Positions 23,458 to 35,042 of a stretch of 64,000 bases of DNA are shown here, piece by piece. The notes beneath the pieces are model-generated. The model did no database searches, was not told the origin of the DNA, and worked only from the letters and a program-made list of their open reading frames with translations. A program made the translations under genes and the position numbers. Origin of the DNA: Paratinospora sagittata (Eukaryota > Streptophyta > Magnoliopsida > Ranunculales > Menispermaceae); the NCBI GenBank assembly GCA_035771175.1, contig CM069596.1, positions 10,280,001 through 10,344,000 on the forward strand, read 5' to 3'. Each line of letters opens with the position of its first letter. Position 1 is the stretch's first letter.

Positions 23458-26159
23458 TGTCACGACGCCCCTGATTTAGGCTGACGTCATGACGGACACA
23501 ATATATTATACACTGTATATACCCATATATAGTATACAATACACTGTCAGCCTTCAAATAATCTCACAATCCTTTCCAAAATTTTCAGAAATTTCGACAG
23601 CACCTCCCCATAAAATGGACAATTCACAATTTTTTCCTAATATACCACAAATCAAATCAAAGAGATATATATAAATAATCATTCCACCATTCATTCCACA
23701 AATTAAATTCTCACCTGATAAATATCTATGATCATCTCATTCCATCATCCCAAGCATTATATAATATTACCACACAACCAATCTAGGTGATATTATATAT
23801 ATAGTATGTGATAATTATACATATCAAAATAACAAAAATATAACCTATTTCCTCCAAGAATAAATACACATACCAGACAAAAGCTCACGTGATTATCACT
23901 CACGGATTTTTCCTTTTCCCTTCGACTCAATACCTGAAATATTGGAGGAAATGGAGTGAGCAATCAACAGCTAAGTGAATATATTTCTTGAGATGACAAT
24001 TATATACATTTAGAGAAATATGACATTTAAATCATTTCAAACAAGTATTAAATACATGCATCATTCAACGAATATATTATACATGACAACAACATAAATT
24101 TCATGGGTTTTCAAGAAAACAATGCATTCTTTTTTTTTTTCCACAAAATCCACAATCTCCCTCGTTCAAGGCAAGAGAGCTAGTCTAATCCTTGTATGGC
24201 CGTTACAACGTAGCCATAACCTCTCATTACCCAATTCATAGTCATTTCAAAGATCTTCAATCCTTGTTAGGACAGGCCTACTGACAATGAGGTTACGCAT
24301 AACACTCATCCGGGTCTAATTCCTAACGAAATGACATCAACTTGCCTTTGCAAGTCTCACATGCTCCAATGCTAAAAAGAAAGCATTTATGAATGCAAAT
24401 TAAAACACAATGCAACAATATATGCATAACATATTTACATTCAAACATTTCATATATTTAAAATGTCATACAAGAACCAAAATCAAGAAAATATACTCAC
24501 GGTACAACCCGTTCCAACTTAAACCCAATCATCGTCGCTTTCGAGTCCAGCTCTAATTTAAATCCAACTAATTCAACCTAACACAACCACTCCATAATTC
24601 AATTTCATTGATTCATATCTATTTATATATTTAATTTCTCAACTCACTTCAAATAAAGATCAACCTTAAAAATATTATATCTGTGAATTTAGATTCCAAC
24701 TCCATTTAGGACTCATAAGCAGTTAAAGAAACTACAATCTTGTTTCTGTGGTCAATCTAGATATTTCCACAAGAAAGAACAGTGAAAATAGAGTTCCAAT
24801 TCATATTTTCACTAATTCTCAGTTTAATTTTCTACTGGAACATATATCAATTTTATTAAAAATTTAGAACATTCCTAAAATTATTCTGTCCACATCGACA
24901 AGTGTAAAATCAGTCATTCTATCATTCTACTACCTTCAACATGTATTTTATTGAGGTTTTGCACGTTCGCGAAGATCACGACAGCGAATTTTACTCACCA
25001 AAACCATATATTTAGTTGCTAAAAATATCAAATCATATCCAAAAATCATGATCTTAACATCGAAACGTCCGGAATTCAATTCTCTACGATTCTATGATCT
25101 CAAACCGGAGTTTCATGGGATTCTAATTCCATTTTATTCACTGGATATGATCATAGTACTATTCACATCCCTATTCACTTTGTCACTATTAATTGGAAAC
25201 ATGTAAATTTTTACTAAAATTGTCAAACGGTCTCCAAAAATCATGAACTTAGCATCAATGGACTCGCAACAGTGCATTCTACCATTCTATAGCCTTCAAC
25301 TGGAGTTTCATTGGGTTTTAAATGACTCAAATGGTCTCCAATCGAAACTCTAAATTCCAACAAACTTCCAACGACTATGAAAATTTCAAATGAACACATA
25401 AATTCAATCTAACCATATATTTAAGGTTCCTACAGCCTAGGAAGTGTTTTTCAACCTTCTTAGCGGATTTTCATTAACGTTGGGTCAAAACTCCAATTTT
25501 TGAAAACGCCGTAAAACGACTCCCACAGCAAAAATTACTCCGAAAGAAAGGTTACATCTAGCTTAGATATCAAGTTCACGAAGAAATATAGTGAAAATCA
25601 CTTACTGCGGGTCCGAATTTGACGCGAATGCCGCGTTTCCCTTTTTCTTCTTTCCTTTCTCTCGTTCTCTCGTTCGTTCTTTTCTCTCTCTTCTTCTTCT
25701 TTCTTTTTTGCTTTCGTTCCAGCAACTCGTTTTCCTTTTTTTTGTTTTTTTTTTATTTTCTCTTGTTGGACGTTAGATTATATGAAAAAGGAGAGAGATG
25801 ATAATTATATATAATAAGTGATCCAATGCACCTCATGCTCAATAGTTAACCAACTCACCCCATCAAATTTCATTAAATTCAACTCATCTCATTTCTATAA
25901 CTCATTTAATAATCATACTCTAATCCACATATTTAAATAACCAACACCATAAATTACTCAATTTAATTCAACTCCATTTTTTTAATTGTAAGCACCCATA
26001 TTAGATGATCTCATATGTATCATCTTTATTTCCTAATTTTATTTATTTACTAATCATATACACGTATATTTGGCTCGTACGTATAAAATACGTGTATTAT
26101 TCATCTCAATATACGCGTAATTCAACGTTTGTATTTAATTAAATCTACGGGTTGTTACA
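23458..26159 (-). mobile_element. Ty3/gypsy LTR B (5' LTR of minus-strand element)
   Basis: A 2.7 kb near-identical partner of LTR A with the same orientation and ends (TGTAACAACCC at 26159, TCGTGACA at 23458). A primer-binding site lies on its left. To its right, however, the internal 3' end (polypurine tract and integrase tail) occurs again, so LTR B serves both as 5' LTR of one unit and 3' LTR of a second, truncated unit. High similarity of A and B suggests this is one of the younger insertions here. ORFs at 23489-23674 and 25591-25801 are not genes. Confidence 0.85.
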
Positions 26160-26857
26160 ATCTCCCCAACTTAAGGAATTTCGTCCTCGAAATTTAGGGT
26201 CAAGGAATATTCCTCAAGTGATACTAATCCCAGAGAACTGCTCCCGCATTTTATATTTCCGCTCTCATGTTTGCTCTTCTTGATATGTGGTATTCTCCCC
26301 AACTTAGAGTTGAGTTATATTCATAACATATATGGAATCCGAATGACATTTCCTCAACATCAATATATAGAAACTATTGCGGACACTTATCAACTATGAC
26401 AGTAGAGCAAATCGGTAAGCCAATGGACCTATCCTATCAAGGATCTCTAATGGTTCAACAAATTGCGGTGCGAGCTTTCTTTTCATTCCAAATCTCATTT
26501 GGCCTTTCTGTGGTAAGACCCTTAGCAAAACTGAGTCAACCACACTAAATTTCAAGGCCTATATACCAACCCTGAGTAGTTAATAATATCCTTTGGCACC
26601 AATAACAATAACTCCATACTTTCAAATCAACAAGTTGGAGATCTATAAGGCTTACTAACAAACCTTTAGAGTGCCATCATTATGCTATTATAATAGCTAT
26701 TTATACACATACGTTTACACACATATAATATTCCTTCCAATTTCCACCAAAATTCAAGTATGCCAGACCTGAGCATGCTCTCAAGCATCAAAGTCACTCT
26801 CTCAGTCTGTCAGCCAGTCCGAGAATACAATATCACACTGAGAATGAGATGAGTACC
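26160..26857 (-). pseudogene. second copy of gypsy internal 3' end, truncated
   Basis: This segment repeats 19052-19752, including the polypurine tract and the integrase C-terminal relic (about 26300-26565). It ends abruptly at about 26857, where the last 31 bp of a copia LTR begin. It shows that LTR B is flanked on both sides by element interior, the signature of unequal recombination between LTRs or of a truncated tandem unit. Confidence 0.75.
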
Positions 26858-26888
26858 CAATTCACCCCCCTCTTGGGTGGACCAACAC
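26858..26888 (+). repeat. terminal 31 bp of copia LTR
   Basis: CCAATTCACCCCCCTCTTGG and GTGGACCAACA match the end of the copia LTR at 34412-34442. CAAAA follows directly (26889-26893), as at 34443-34447. Only the extreme end of the LTR is present; the rest has been replaced by the gypsy unit on the left. Confidence 0.7.
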
Positions 26889-28563
26889 AAAATACCTGCA
26901 TGGTGATCACTGATTAGGAAAATGCCAATTCTATTTGTCCCTTTAAGGACTTTGAGTAACCACGCCCAATTATCTGTATTTTCTTCCTCAACGATGGCAA
27001 ATGCGAGAGGAAATATATGATTGGCTGCATCAATACCCGTGGCAATGAGCATCTTACCGTGGTATTTTCCATATAAGTACGTACCATATATTTGTATTAT
27101 GGGCCTACAATGCTTGAAGCCTTCGATTGAAGCACCAAAAGCCCAAAAACAACGTTAAAAAACTACTGCATCAGGACATTTTGGATCTTTCGGGTAGTGC
27201 ATAACTCCTACAATTGTGTCGGTATTGGCTGCATTAAATGGATCTATCCACTTAGGAAACATGTTTTATGATTCTTCCCAATCACCAAAAACCTTCTCTA
27301 TCACCTTTCTGTTTGTACGCCACACTTTCCTATAATGGACGTCGTATTGTATTTGTCTTTAATCATTTCGTGGAGTGCCCCCACTGAAGTTGAAGGATCT
27401 CACCTTACAATTTTATAAACCTCACCAAAAATTAGTGAGAAATCCAATTGTTTGTGGCCCTGTGACATTCGAAGAAACACACATGTGTGGGTTCCCTTGG
27501 ACTTTGTGATCTCAAATAACCTTGTCCTTTTATGTTTTGCTGCCCTCAACCTCCACTGACAACTGTTCTTCCACTTCTTGCACCTAACTGACCATACATT
27601 GCGTTTTGAATCGACAACAACATATTCACGTTGTTGTGCTATGCAACATTGATTCACAGTATGTTGTAAGCCTTATTTGCTGGGAAATGTGAGTCCTTTG
27701 CAAAAATCATGCGACTCATTTCAACCCAGAGATATGTTTTCATGATCATCTGACATTGGTGTCATGGCTTGATTATTAAGTTCCATGAAACTCGGTGATG
27801 GAGCCTCAAAGCCTGTCGTGGTAGGTTGAGGTGTACCCCCTACACCATGCAACTGAGTTTCATGTGTCTCATTATCCTCCATGCTCAATTCATTGTCTTC
27901 CTCTTGTAATGGAATTGAATACAAAGAACCATCATTCAGTATTACTGTCAAGAGTACATTACTCAAATCAACAAGATTAGAGGTCTCTTGCCCTCCATTA
28001 CTGTCATTGTCTTCATCGTTATCTTCATTGATTTGTTCACGGTCATCATCAGATAAACGTCCAACAGATGGACAAGTATCATCAAATTCAAGTCTCGTGC
28101 CCACATTTACAGCTTCAATGGGTGACATTATACTGGGACCAATGTTCTCTAATGATCTTCGTGCACTAGGGCCATCTACATCTGCATAGCTTGGGGAACT
28201 TCTCATCTGAGCTTGAGTTGGAATTCCATTGACAACATCAACATATAACTCCATATTATTAGGAGATAGAATTTCTTGAACCATGACAAATATGTCTCTT
28301 AACTCTTGTTCATTTCTAATCGAAACAGTCGCATAATTTAAATTCTCAACTCCAAAAAAAAAATGGACATCTATAGGTTATACTTATTCTTGAACCACTG
28401 GTAATCTGCAGTACATTTCAAATAACCCTTCAAATTCTTCAAAACTGATGACGAATCGAACTCTTGCAATGCCAATCGGCGGACTACCATACGATGCACC
28501 TTGAGGGTCGGATAATATTTGTCCATTTGTATAACATATTACTAAAATAAATTTACCTGCCAT
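26889..28563 (-). pseudogene. MULE (MuDR) transposase, N-terminal half, copy 2
   Basis: On the minus strand a likely start is at 28563 (MAGKFILVICY). After two stops near 28384 the same frame continues into an acidic linker (27721-28284, many Asp/Glu). A DBD_Tnp_Mut zinc-type domain follows (REYVVVDSKRNVW, CQWRLRAAK, THTCV; 27657-27400), then the start of the DDE domain: YGKYHGKMLIATGID, FPLAFAIVEEENTDNWAWLL and LISDHHAGIL. The frame ends exactly at the copia LTR end, in the same place as the copy at 34448-35042. The first catalytic Asp of the usual DGTH motif is Tyr here (IYGTY). Transposase would cut and join element ends in the nucleus; this copy has stops, shifts and a lost catalytic residue. 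Confidence 0.85.
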
Positions 28564-30643
28564 CTACATTCACATATACAATCAAAACAAGCTCATTAAC
28601 AGGAATATCAATATTATAGCAAATATTACTTCAAATGCACCTAAACAAAATTTTAAACTAAACACATAAAAAATGGAAAATAAGGTCGTAGAGGAAACCA
28701 ATGCACCTAAAGATAAAATAAATAACTTTAACAATAAATTTTAATCTTCCAAATTAGAAAACCTTAAAAGAGAAGCGAAGAAAAATCTCCCCAAAATTAT
28801 TAAGGAAAAAGATTAAACATTTAATTTGGACGTTTCTAAGATCTTTAAGTAAAAATACAAAAATAAAACTAACTGAATAAACAAATCAGTACACCGAATC
28901 TAACAATTGCATTTTTCTTAATTTTTTGCAAGATAGAATCTAATAAATATTTCTAGAATGAAGAACATTGAATCTAACAAACAACAAAAGCAAGTCTAAG
29001 TGTTGTAAAACAAATAATTTAAAATAACCCTACCCAAATAGAAGATTGTTTTCGAAGGGTTCAAGCAACCGAAAAAGCTAACACAAGAGCAGCCCGCCGA
29101 AAAACGGGAAGAGATTCGTCGGAGTCCGCCGGAGAATGGGAAAAAGACTTCGGTAAGAAAATGAAAACCGCTTGTAAGGAAGAGAAAATCACCAGAGGGA
29201 GAAAAGAGAGACTTTAAAGACGAAGAGCGAAGGAGAGATGAAAAAGAGAGAGAACGAAAAACGAGAAAGCAAGATCTCGTCTGAGAACTGGAAATGCCGA
29301 AGATGCCGGGGAGAGGTGTCGGCTGATGCGAGAACGTGGTTTTTTTTTTTTGTTTACTGAGTTAGGTTTTAGGTTATTTTTTTTACGTAACTTAAAAAAC
29401 TACTTGCGTAAAAATGGAATTGTTTTTTAACTTGCGTTCAAATGCAAGTTTTTATTTTTTATTTTTTTATTTTATTGATGAAGGTGTCTTTGCCTAGTTT
29501 TTCTATTGAAGAAGTCTTTACAAAAGACGCCTTCATAGAAAATAAAAAAATTACCCACGTTAAAAACCCCAACGGTAAAAAATTTACCTGGGTTTTTTTT
29601 TTTCATTCGACGTGCGTGCCCAACCTGCGTTTTCTCCGATATCTCTCTCTGTTTTCTCTCTGTTCCCAGTGACATTTTTCGGTGATAGATCCAGTGTTCT
29701 GACGACATTTCTGGCGGGATCTCTTCGACCGTGGTTATCATCTCTCATTCTTTCTCTTTCCAAAAAGCTTTCTCTCTCTCCAACGTCTCTTCCTCTTCAA
29801 CGTGCACACGTGTTGGGTAAAAAATCTATTTTTTCTCTTTCTTTACTTTCTTTCACTTTTCTTTATGGATTGATTTATCTTTATGTTCAAATTTGGAGCA
29901 TGTTTTTTTTTTGTTTTGTAAATTTTTTAGTGACCTTTTTTTAGTAATATCTGAGTTGAAGTTAGAACCCTAGAACACCTACTCCGATCTCTCTCTATTT
30001 CCAGCGATAGATTCAGTAACAAATACTACAAACGCATCCTCAAATCTTTCATCACAATCACTAAATCCACCCCTTTCATTTTCAATTTAATAAAGTCGAC
30101 CAAATCAATCAATTCATGATATATCCGCCCCAAAAACTTGCATTCCACATGGAACCATCAATGGCCAAATGTTACCCAGGGCTTTTTTGTTTTTTTATGC
30201 TCATTTTGTAAATGTGATAAATACATAATTCAAATTTCAAAAGTTGATGTCTCAGCCAAATAGTTTAAATGTTTAATACAATGTTTTACATTGGTAATAC
30301 AAAAGGTTTTGAGTTTGTTTTTGTGCACTTAATTAGTTGAATATTTCAATCAAGATTTAGTTTGAAAATAATGATGATAGTCTTGAAAATATTAGTGGCA
30401 CTGCCACTACTTTTCTCTTCTCCTTTTCTCTTTTTTCTTCTCGTAGTTTCTATTATATTGTATAGTCTTGGATGATTCATCGTGAGAGGGACATTTGGGG
30501 TTGCCTTCCCACAAGAAAAATATAAGTCCAAATAATATGATATGTTATTAATCATTTAAAAAATGAAAATATTTTTAAAGTGATCAGACTACATATTCAT
30601 GTTGATAGACATTTTTTTAACAATATTCCATTAGATTATATTT
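28564..30643. other. non-coding region between divergent MULE transposase and PMD reading frames
   Basis: No gene is supported. It includes a purine-rich block (29150-29260) and a pyrimidine-rich block (29630-29800). A short imperfect inverted pair at about 29565-29600 (AAAAACCCC...GGGTTTTT) and a GAAGGTGTCTTTGCC...AAAGACGCCTTC inverted pair at 29480-29535 are also present. The last may mark a MULE terminal region. The low-complexity frames 29442-29672 and 29612-29944 are not called. It may contain the promoter of the minus-strand transposase. Confidence 0.4.
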
Positions 30644-30663
30644 ATAATGCAAATCAACTCAAC

Positions 30664-30754
30664 CAACAATGGGTTGGTTCAGTGGTCCTGAGGTAGAGAG
30701 TTCGAATTCTGATACCCGCTGATCTCAATAAAATAAAATAAAATAAACATAAAC
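30664..30754 (+). mobile_element. tRNA-derived SINE with 20-bp target duplication
   Basis: The insert carries a Pol III A box (TTGGTTCAGTGG, 30674-30685) and B box (GTTCGAATTC, 30700-30709) and ends in an AAATAA-type simple tail. It is flanked by a perfect 20-bp direct repeat starting ATAATGCAAATC, at 30644-30663 and 30755-30774. These are the three hallmarks of a SINE inserted by target-primed reverse transcription. At 91 bp it is short, so it may be truncated or a minimal family. Confidence 0.8.
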
Positions 30755-30774
30755 ATAATGCAAATCAACTCAAC

Positions 30775-31718
30775 TATGCCTTTTTTTCGATCTACTTTTT
30801 CCATTATTTGCGGGTAAGTCGACATGTAATTTACAATGATCAGTTATATTTTTCTTAATTATTTTTATCTATGTTTATTTTAGATTTTTCTCTACTTATA
30901 TCGTTACCATGAATTGTTAAAAGATCACTATTCTTAAATGAAACATCTAAAGGGTTTTGTTGTATGTCTAAATCGTCTTTAATCATTTTTCTCTCATTTC
31001 GTTTTCAATTAGGCTACACCTATACTCCTACTATTTCTTGTTTCATTTCAATACAATGTTTTAAATTAAAGAAAACATCTTTCTTTTATCTTGTAAGCGT
31101 GCACTTGAATGAATTAGTAGTTGTGATGAATAAAAAAAAATGAAAATGTTTCAATGAATAAAAAAAATGATACTTATGCATGTTTTTTTATTTTTTATTT
31201 ATTTTGTAAGCACCATAGTGATTGATAATGGTTGTTGTTTTTAATAGGGCTTGATTCTTGAGCAGACAAGAAATACCCAACTTATTCATATTTCACTTAA
31301 GTCTCCCAACACATAAACAGTTGAACCTCGGTAAGTTCTATTATTATATTTATTTTTCAAGTGTTTTTACATTTGGTAGTTGTTTTTTTCTTTTTTTAAA
31401 GAAAAAGGAATAATTTAAGTTAAAGTTGGAGAGATTCTTATAGAGGATGTAGGGATTAGAGGCGTAAGGTTGAGTTTTTGTTCGATTGATTATTATTCGT
31501 AGTTTGTTTGATGCAAAAGTGTGTGAAATGTCGTTAGGCAATGATCGAAGATTTTTGTGTTTCTTTTGTAAGTCATTTTGGATCATATGAGTTTCTATGT
31601 TTTGCCTTAATAAATTTAGGGAGATTTTTCTTCGATTCTACAACATACTATTTAGATAAATCATATGATTCCACTATATCTCATTAACTCATATATTTCT
31701 TTATTGTGTATAATTTAG
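30775..31718. other. upstream region of the PMD reading frame
   Basis: AT-rich non-coding sequence. No clear promoter element is identified. The minus-strand frame 31350-31586 is low-complexity and not called. Confidence 0.4.
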
Positions 31719-33185
31719 ATGGACCCGGGGACCAAAGATCCATCGCTATTAACACTTCAGCGCCGCCATCGATCCAGTCCCATTTGGGATGGACAGGTAA
31801 TTAATGTAAATTTAGATACGTAATTCCATTCTATAATTTTTATTTTAATAAATGCCGACTTCTTTTGTGTTTTTACAAGAGGTCCAAGAGCTACACTGTC
31901 ATTGCAGCCAAGTTATCAACCGCACGTATCTGCTGGATCATCGAATTATTCCATACCTTCAGAGAGCGGACGGAGTGGCACGTGTTGGGTTTATACAATT
32001 GGATTGGCACCTGGTCACAACTTTACTTTGAGCGATGGTGACAAGAGACCCATACATTTCACTTGGCAGTGGATGAGGCGACTATCACTCTGCAAGACGT
32101 GGAGATTCTGTTCGGTCTGCCAGTTGATGGTCTTCTCATAAGTGGATCGACCGACATAGTCTATGATGAAGTCTGTCTTGAGTTGCTTGGATTTACCCCA
32201 CAGGGGAACGATCGACGTGGGGGTAGACTTAAGTTATCAACACTTAGAAATAAAGTGCCACCATTGCCTGAGCATGCCACAAAGATTCAGATTGAAAGGT
32301 ATGCACGAGCGTTCATCATGCAACTAATTGGGGGATGCTTATTCTCAGACCAATCCAACAACATGGTACATCTGTGCTTCCTACCTTTGCTTGCCGATTT
32401 TGACGTGGATGGCACTTACACATGGGGGACTGCGAACCTGGCTTGGTTATATCGTCGAATGTGTCGTGCGGTTGATTTCAAGAAACAATGTGTCTCAGGG
32501 GCACTTATTCTATTGCAATTGTGGGCATGGGACCGATTTCCATTTTTAGCTCCACAAAGGTTTGACAGTACTCATGTTGATCCAGCTAGGCCGCGTGCAC
32601 ATCTATTGTTGCCACATCCATTAGGATATAGGTGAATTAAAAGTATCATTTATTTTTTGAGTTATAAATATAACATTATATATTTATATCATTGAATTGA
32701 TTTCACCATTTGTTTTGAAGATGGAGAAACACTCTCCTTATTACAAAGGTCCCAATACATGTCTTGCATAAATATAGGGAGATTTTGGACATGCAAACTC
32801 ATCAACAACTAAATTTCATTGAAGAATTGATGATCATTGTTAACTTATTATAATTTTGCTGCATATCACCACTGACACTAGTATACAGTTATTCAGATTA
32901 TAAGGACGCCATACTTAGATTCATTAATCAATGAATTACCTGAGTACTTTCATCGTGGAAGACGTATATGACGAACTATGTCACCCTTGATTTGTTTTTC
33001 CATAGTCGAGTTACACAGGCCCGATTGAGTGTTGCGATAATTTGGAATGAGACAAAACAATTCCTGAGCCATGCAACATAAGACTCGATCTTCATGATTA
33101 CGACATGAGAGGACGGGATTATGCTAATTGGCTGGTGGTCCAAAAAGATTATGTTGCTCAATAGGGGGAACGAGAAGAAAACTTG
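31719..33185 (+). pseudogene. plant mobile domain (PMD, MAIN/MAIL1-like) pseudogene
   Basis: Exon 1 (31719-31796) starts MDPGTKDPSLLTLQ and ends at a GT donor. A GT-AG intron (31797-31879) leads to exon 2 (31880 to about 32631) with the PMD signature ERW, QETHTFHL, EATITLQDVEILFGLPVDG and LQLWAWDRFPFLAP. A second GT-AG intron ends near 32720 and exon 3 (WRNTLL...) follows. C-terminal PMD text (RLHDYDMRGRDYANW) is recognisable to about 33185. There is one in-frame TGA between ERW and QETHTF, and the distal part carries further stops and shifts. PMD proteins are known both as nuclear host factors (MAIN, MAIL1) and as passengers of MULE and gypsy elements. Here it lies 3 kb from a divergent MULE transposase and stops at a copia LTR, so a transposon-borne copy is most likely. 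Confidence 0.85.
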
Positions 33186-33211
33186 GCAGAGGGTGAAGCC
33201 TATTAGGGTCA

Positions 33212-34442
33212 TGCATCTATAAATACCAGGACTTAGGATCAAACAACTTGTCAATCACTTTGTGTTGTGCCAATACTTTTTGAAAGTTAGTATGTGTCAA
33301 AATATTTTTCATTATCTAAACTTTCAAAGTATTTTTCACTAATACCTTTACGTCTTCAAAAATTTTTCATACTAAGCATATTTTTATTTTATTTTTGAAA
33401 ATCAATTTTATTGGTACCTACTCAAATTCTTAGCACTGATTCATATTTGGAATCATTCTTGCTAAAGATAGAATTTGAGAAATAGTTTAAGATATACAGT
33501 TGTACTTGATTTCATATCTTAAGTACTGTATTTAACTATCTCAATAGTTACATTAACTACTGATCATGAAACCATAAGTTTTCATACTTATATTTTATAT
33601 TTATTTTGAAAATTGTATGTGTCTATAATTTACACTAGTCCTTCGTTTTTCTAAATCAATGTTTATTTGGAATCATATTATTTTCGAAGAAGCACTGATT
33701 TTCATATCATATTATTCATGCTTTTCGGAACTCAACTCGAGCAATACCGAACATTGAAAGGTAAAGGACTGTAAGTGTATCTTCTCTTAGCATTACCTGT
33801 TTCATATTTCATATCTTTGTAATGCTATGTACTGAACGTAATTGTAAAGTGTTCTATTCTGTTAGAACCAACATTATTGTATTGTAATGTTGGTGTGTTT
33901 CTGGACTAAAACAACCAGGACAAGTGAATGAAGTTCACTTAATGATTTCAGGATTGAAATCATGAAAGGTTATCTCTGAACCTGTAAAAGAGAACCGATT
34001 CATTCTCATCCCGCAAAAAGATATGTGTGTCATTAACCTTAAAAAGGATAGGTTATCTCTCAGCCTTTAAAAGAGAACCGGTTCATCCTCATCCCGTAAA
34101 AGGATAAACTATCTCTTGCCTGTAAAAGAGAAACGGTTCATCCTTAGCCTGTAAAAGGACAGGTTTGTCTTTAACCTATAAAAGGGCAACTGTAACGGTT
34201 TGGTTCTCACCCGTAAGAGAATCCTTTACTGATAAGGTTAATATCCTAACTGAGGAGGTTATATAGTGGACGTAAACGCGGTCGAACCACTATAAATCAT
34301 GTGTCTCACTTTTGCATTTTAGTCTCCTTCATTTAGTTCATCTATCAAATTCCAATACACTCATGTAAATCACTAAGTTATTAGAAGATAATTTTAAATT
34401 GACTATCGCATCAAATTCACCTCCCTCTTGGGTGGACCAACA
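33212..34442 (+). mobile_element. copia LTR, 3' copy, truncated at its 5' end
   Basis: Starts abruptly next to the PMD relic with the CTATAAATACCAGG core-promoter region and runs through R/U5 to GGGTGGACCAACA at 34442. It matches 9690-10499 in the other LTR, with an extra 80 bp at about 33776-33855. Near 33965-34200 is a tandem series of CCTGTAAAAGAGAACCGGTT-like units. A GTGGACGTAAACGCGG...GAACCAC hairpin at 34267-34297 resembles the one near the end of many plant copia LTRs. It is followed by CAAAA (34443-34447), the same five bases that precede the 5' LTR at 8136. Confidence 0.75.
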
Positions 34443-34447
34443 CAAAA
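34443..34447. repeat. CAAAA target-site duplication, right copy
   Basis: Partner of 8131-8135. MULE transposase sequence resumes immediately after it on the right, continuous with the half that ends at 8130. Confidence 0.75.
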
Positions 34448-35042
34448 GACCTGCATGGTGATCACTAATTAGGCAAATGCCAACTCTATTTGTCACTTGA
34501 TATCGAAGGACTTCGAGGAACCACTCCCAATTATCTGTATTTTCTTCCTCAACGATGGAAAATGTGAGAGGAAATATATGACTGGTTGCATCAATACTCG
34601 TGGCAATGAGCATCTTACCGTGGTATTTTCCATAAAAGTGCGTACCATAAATTTATATTATGGACCTACAATGCTTGAAGCCCTCGATTGAAGTACCAAA
34701 GGCCCAAAAACAACCTTGAAAAACTACTGCATTAGGATATTTTGGATCTTCTGGGTAGTACATAACTCCTACAATAGTGCTAGGATTGGTTGCATTAAAT
34801 GAAGCTATCCACTTATGAAACATGTCGTATGATTCTTCCCAATCACCAAAAATCTTCTCCATCACCTTCCTTTTTGCATGCCACACTTTCCTATAATGGA
34901 CGTTGTATTTGTATTTGTCTTTAATCATTTCGTGAAGCGCTCCCACTAAAGTTGAAAGATCTCGTCTTACAATTTTAAAAACCTCACAAAAAATTAGTGA
35001 TAAATCCAATTGTCTGTGGTCTTGTGACATTCGAGGAAACAC
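34448..35042 (-). pseudogene. MULE (MuDR) transposase, N-terminal part, copy 1
   Basis: Reads on the minus strand from 35042: PRMSQDHRQLDLSLIF (end of the DNA-binding module), IKDKYKYNVHYRKVW, FGDWEESYDMFHKW, HCRSII, then YGKYHGKMLIAT, FPLTFSIVEEENTDNWEWFLEVL and LISDHHAGLL, ending at the copia LTR. The missing remainder is at 7033-8130. Upstream, the domain is cut within the zinc motif and fused directly to the MULE terminal region at 35043, so the acidic N-terminus was deleted in this copy. As in copy 2, the first DDE aspartate position is Tyr (IYGT). Sequence differs from copy 2 at scattered sites along the whole length. Confidence 0.85.

Noticed and set aside
27881..28189. 102-residue plus-strand ORF
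   Set aside because: Antisense of the acidic linker of the MULE transposase.
29612..29944. 110-residue plus-strand ORF that looks like a membrane protein
   Set aside because: Derived from a pyrimidine-rich tract; the apparent hydrophobicity follows from T-richness. No homologous motif.
30664..30754. Possible tRNA gene
   Set aside because: A and B boxes are present but there is no cloverleaf, and the target duplication and tail identify a SINE.
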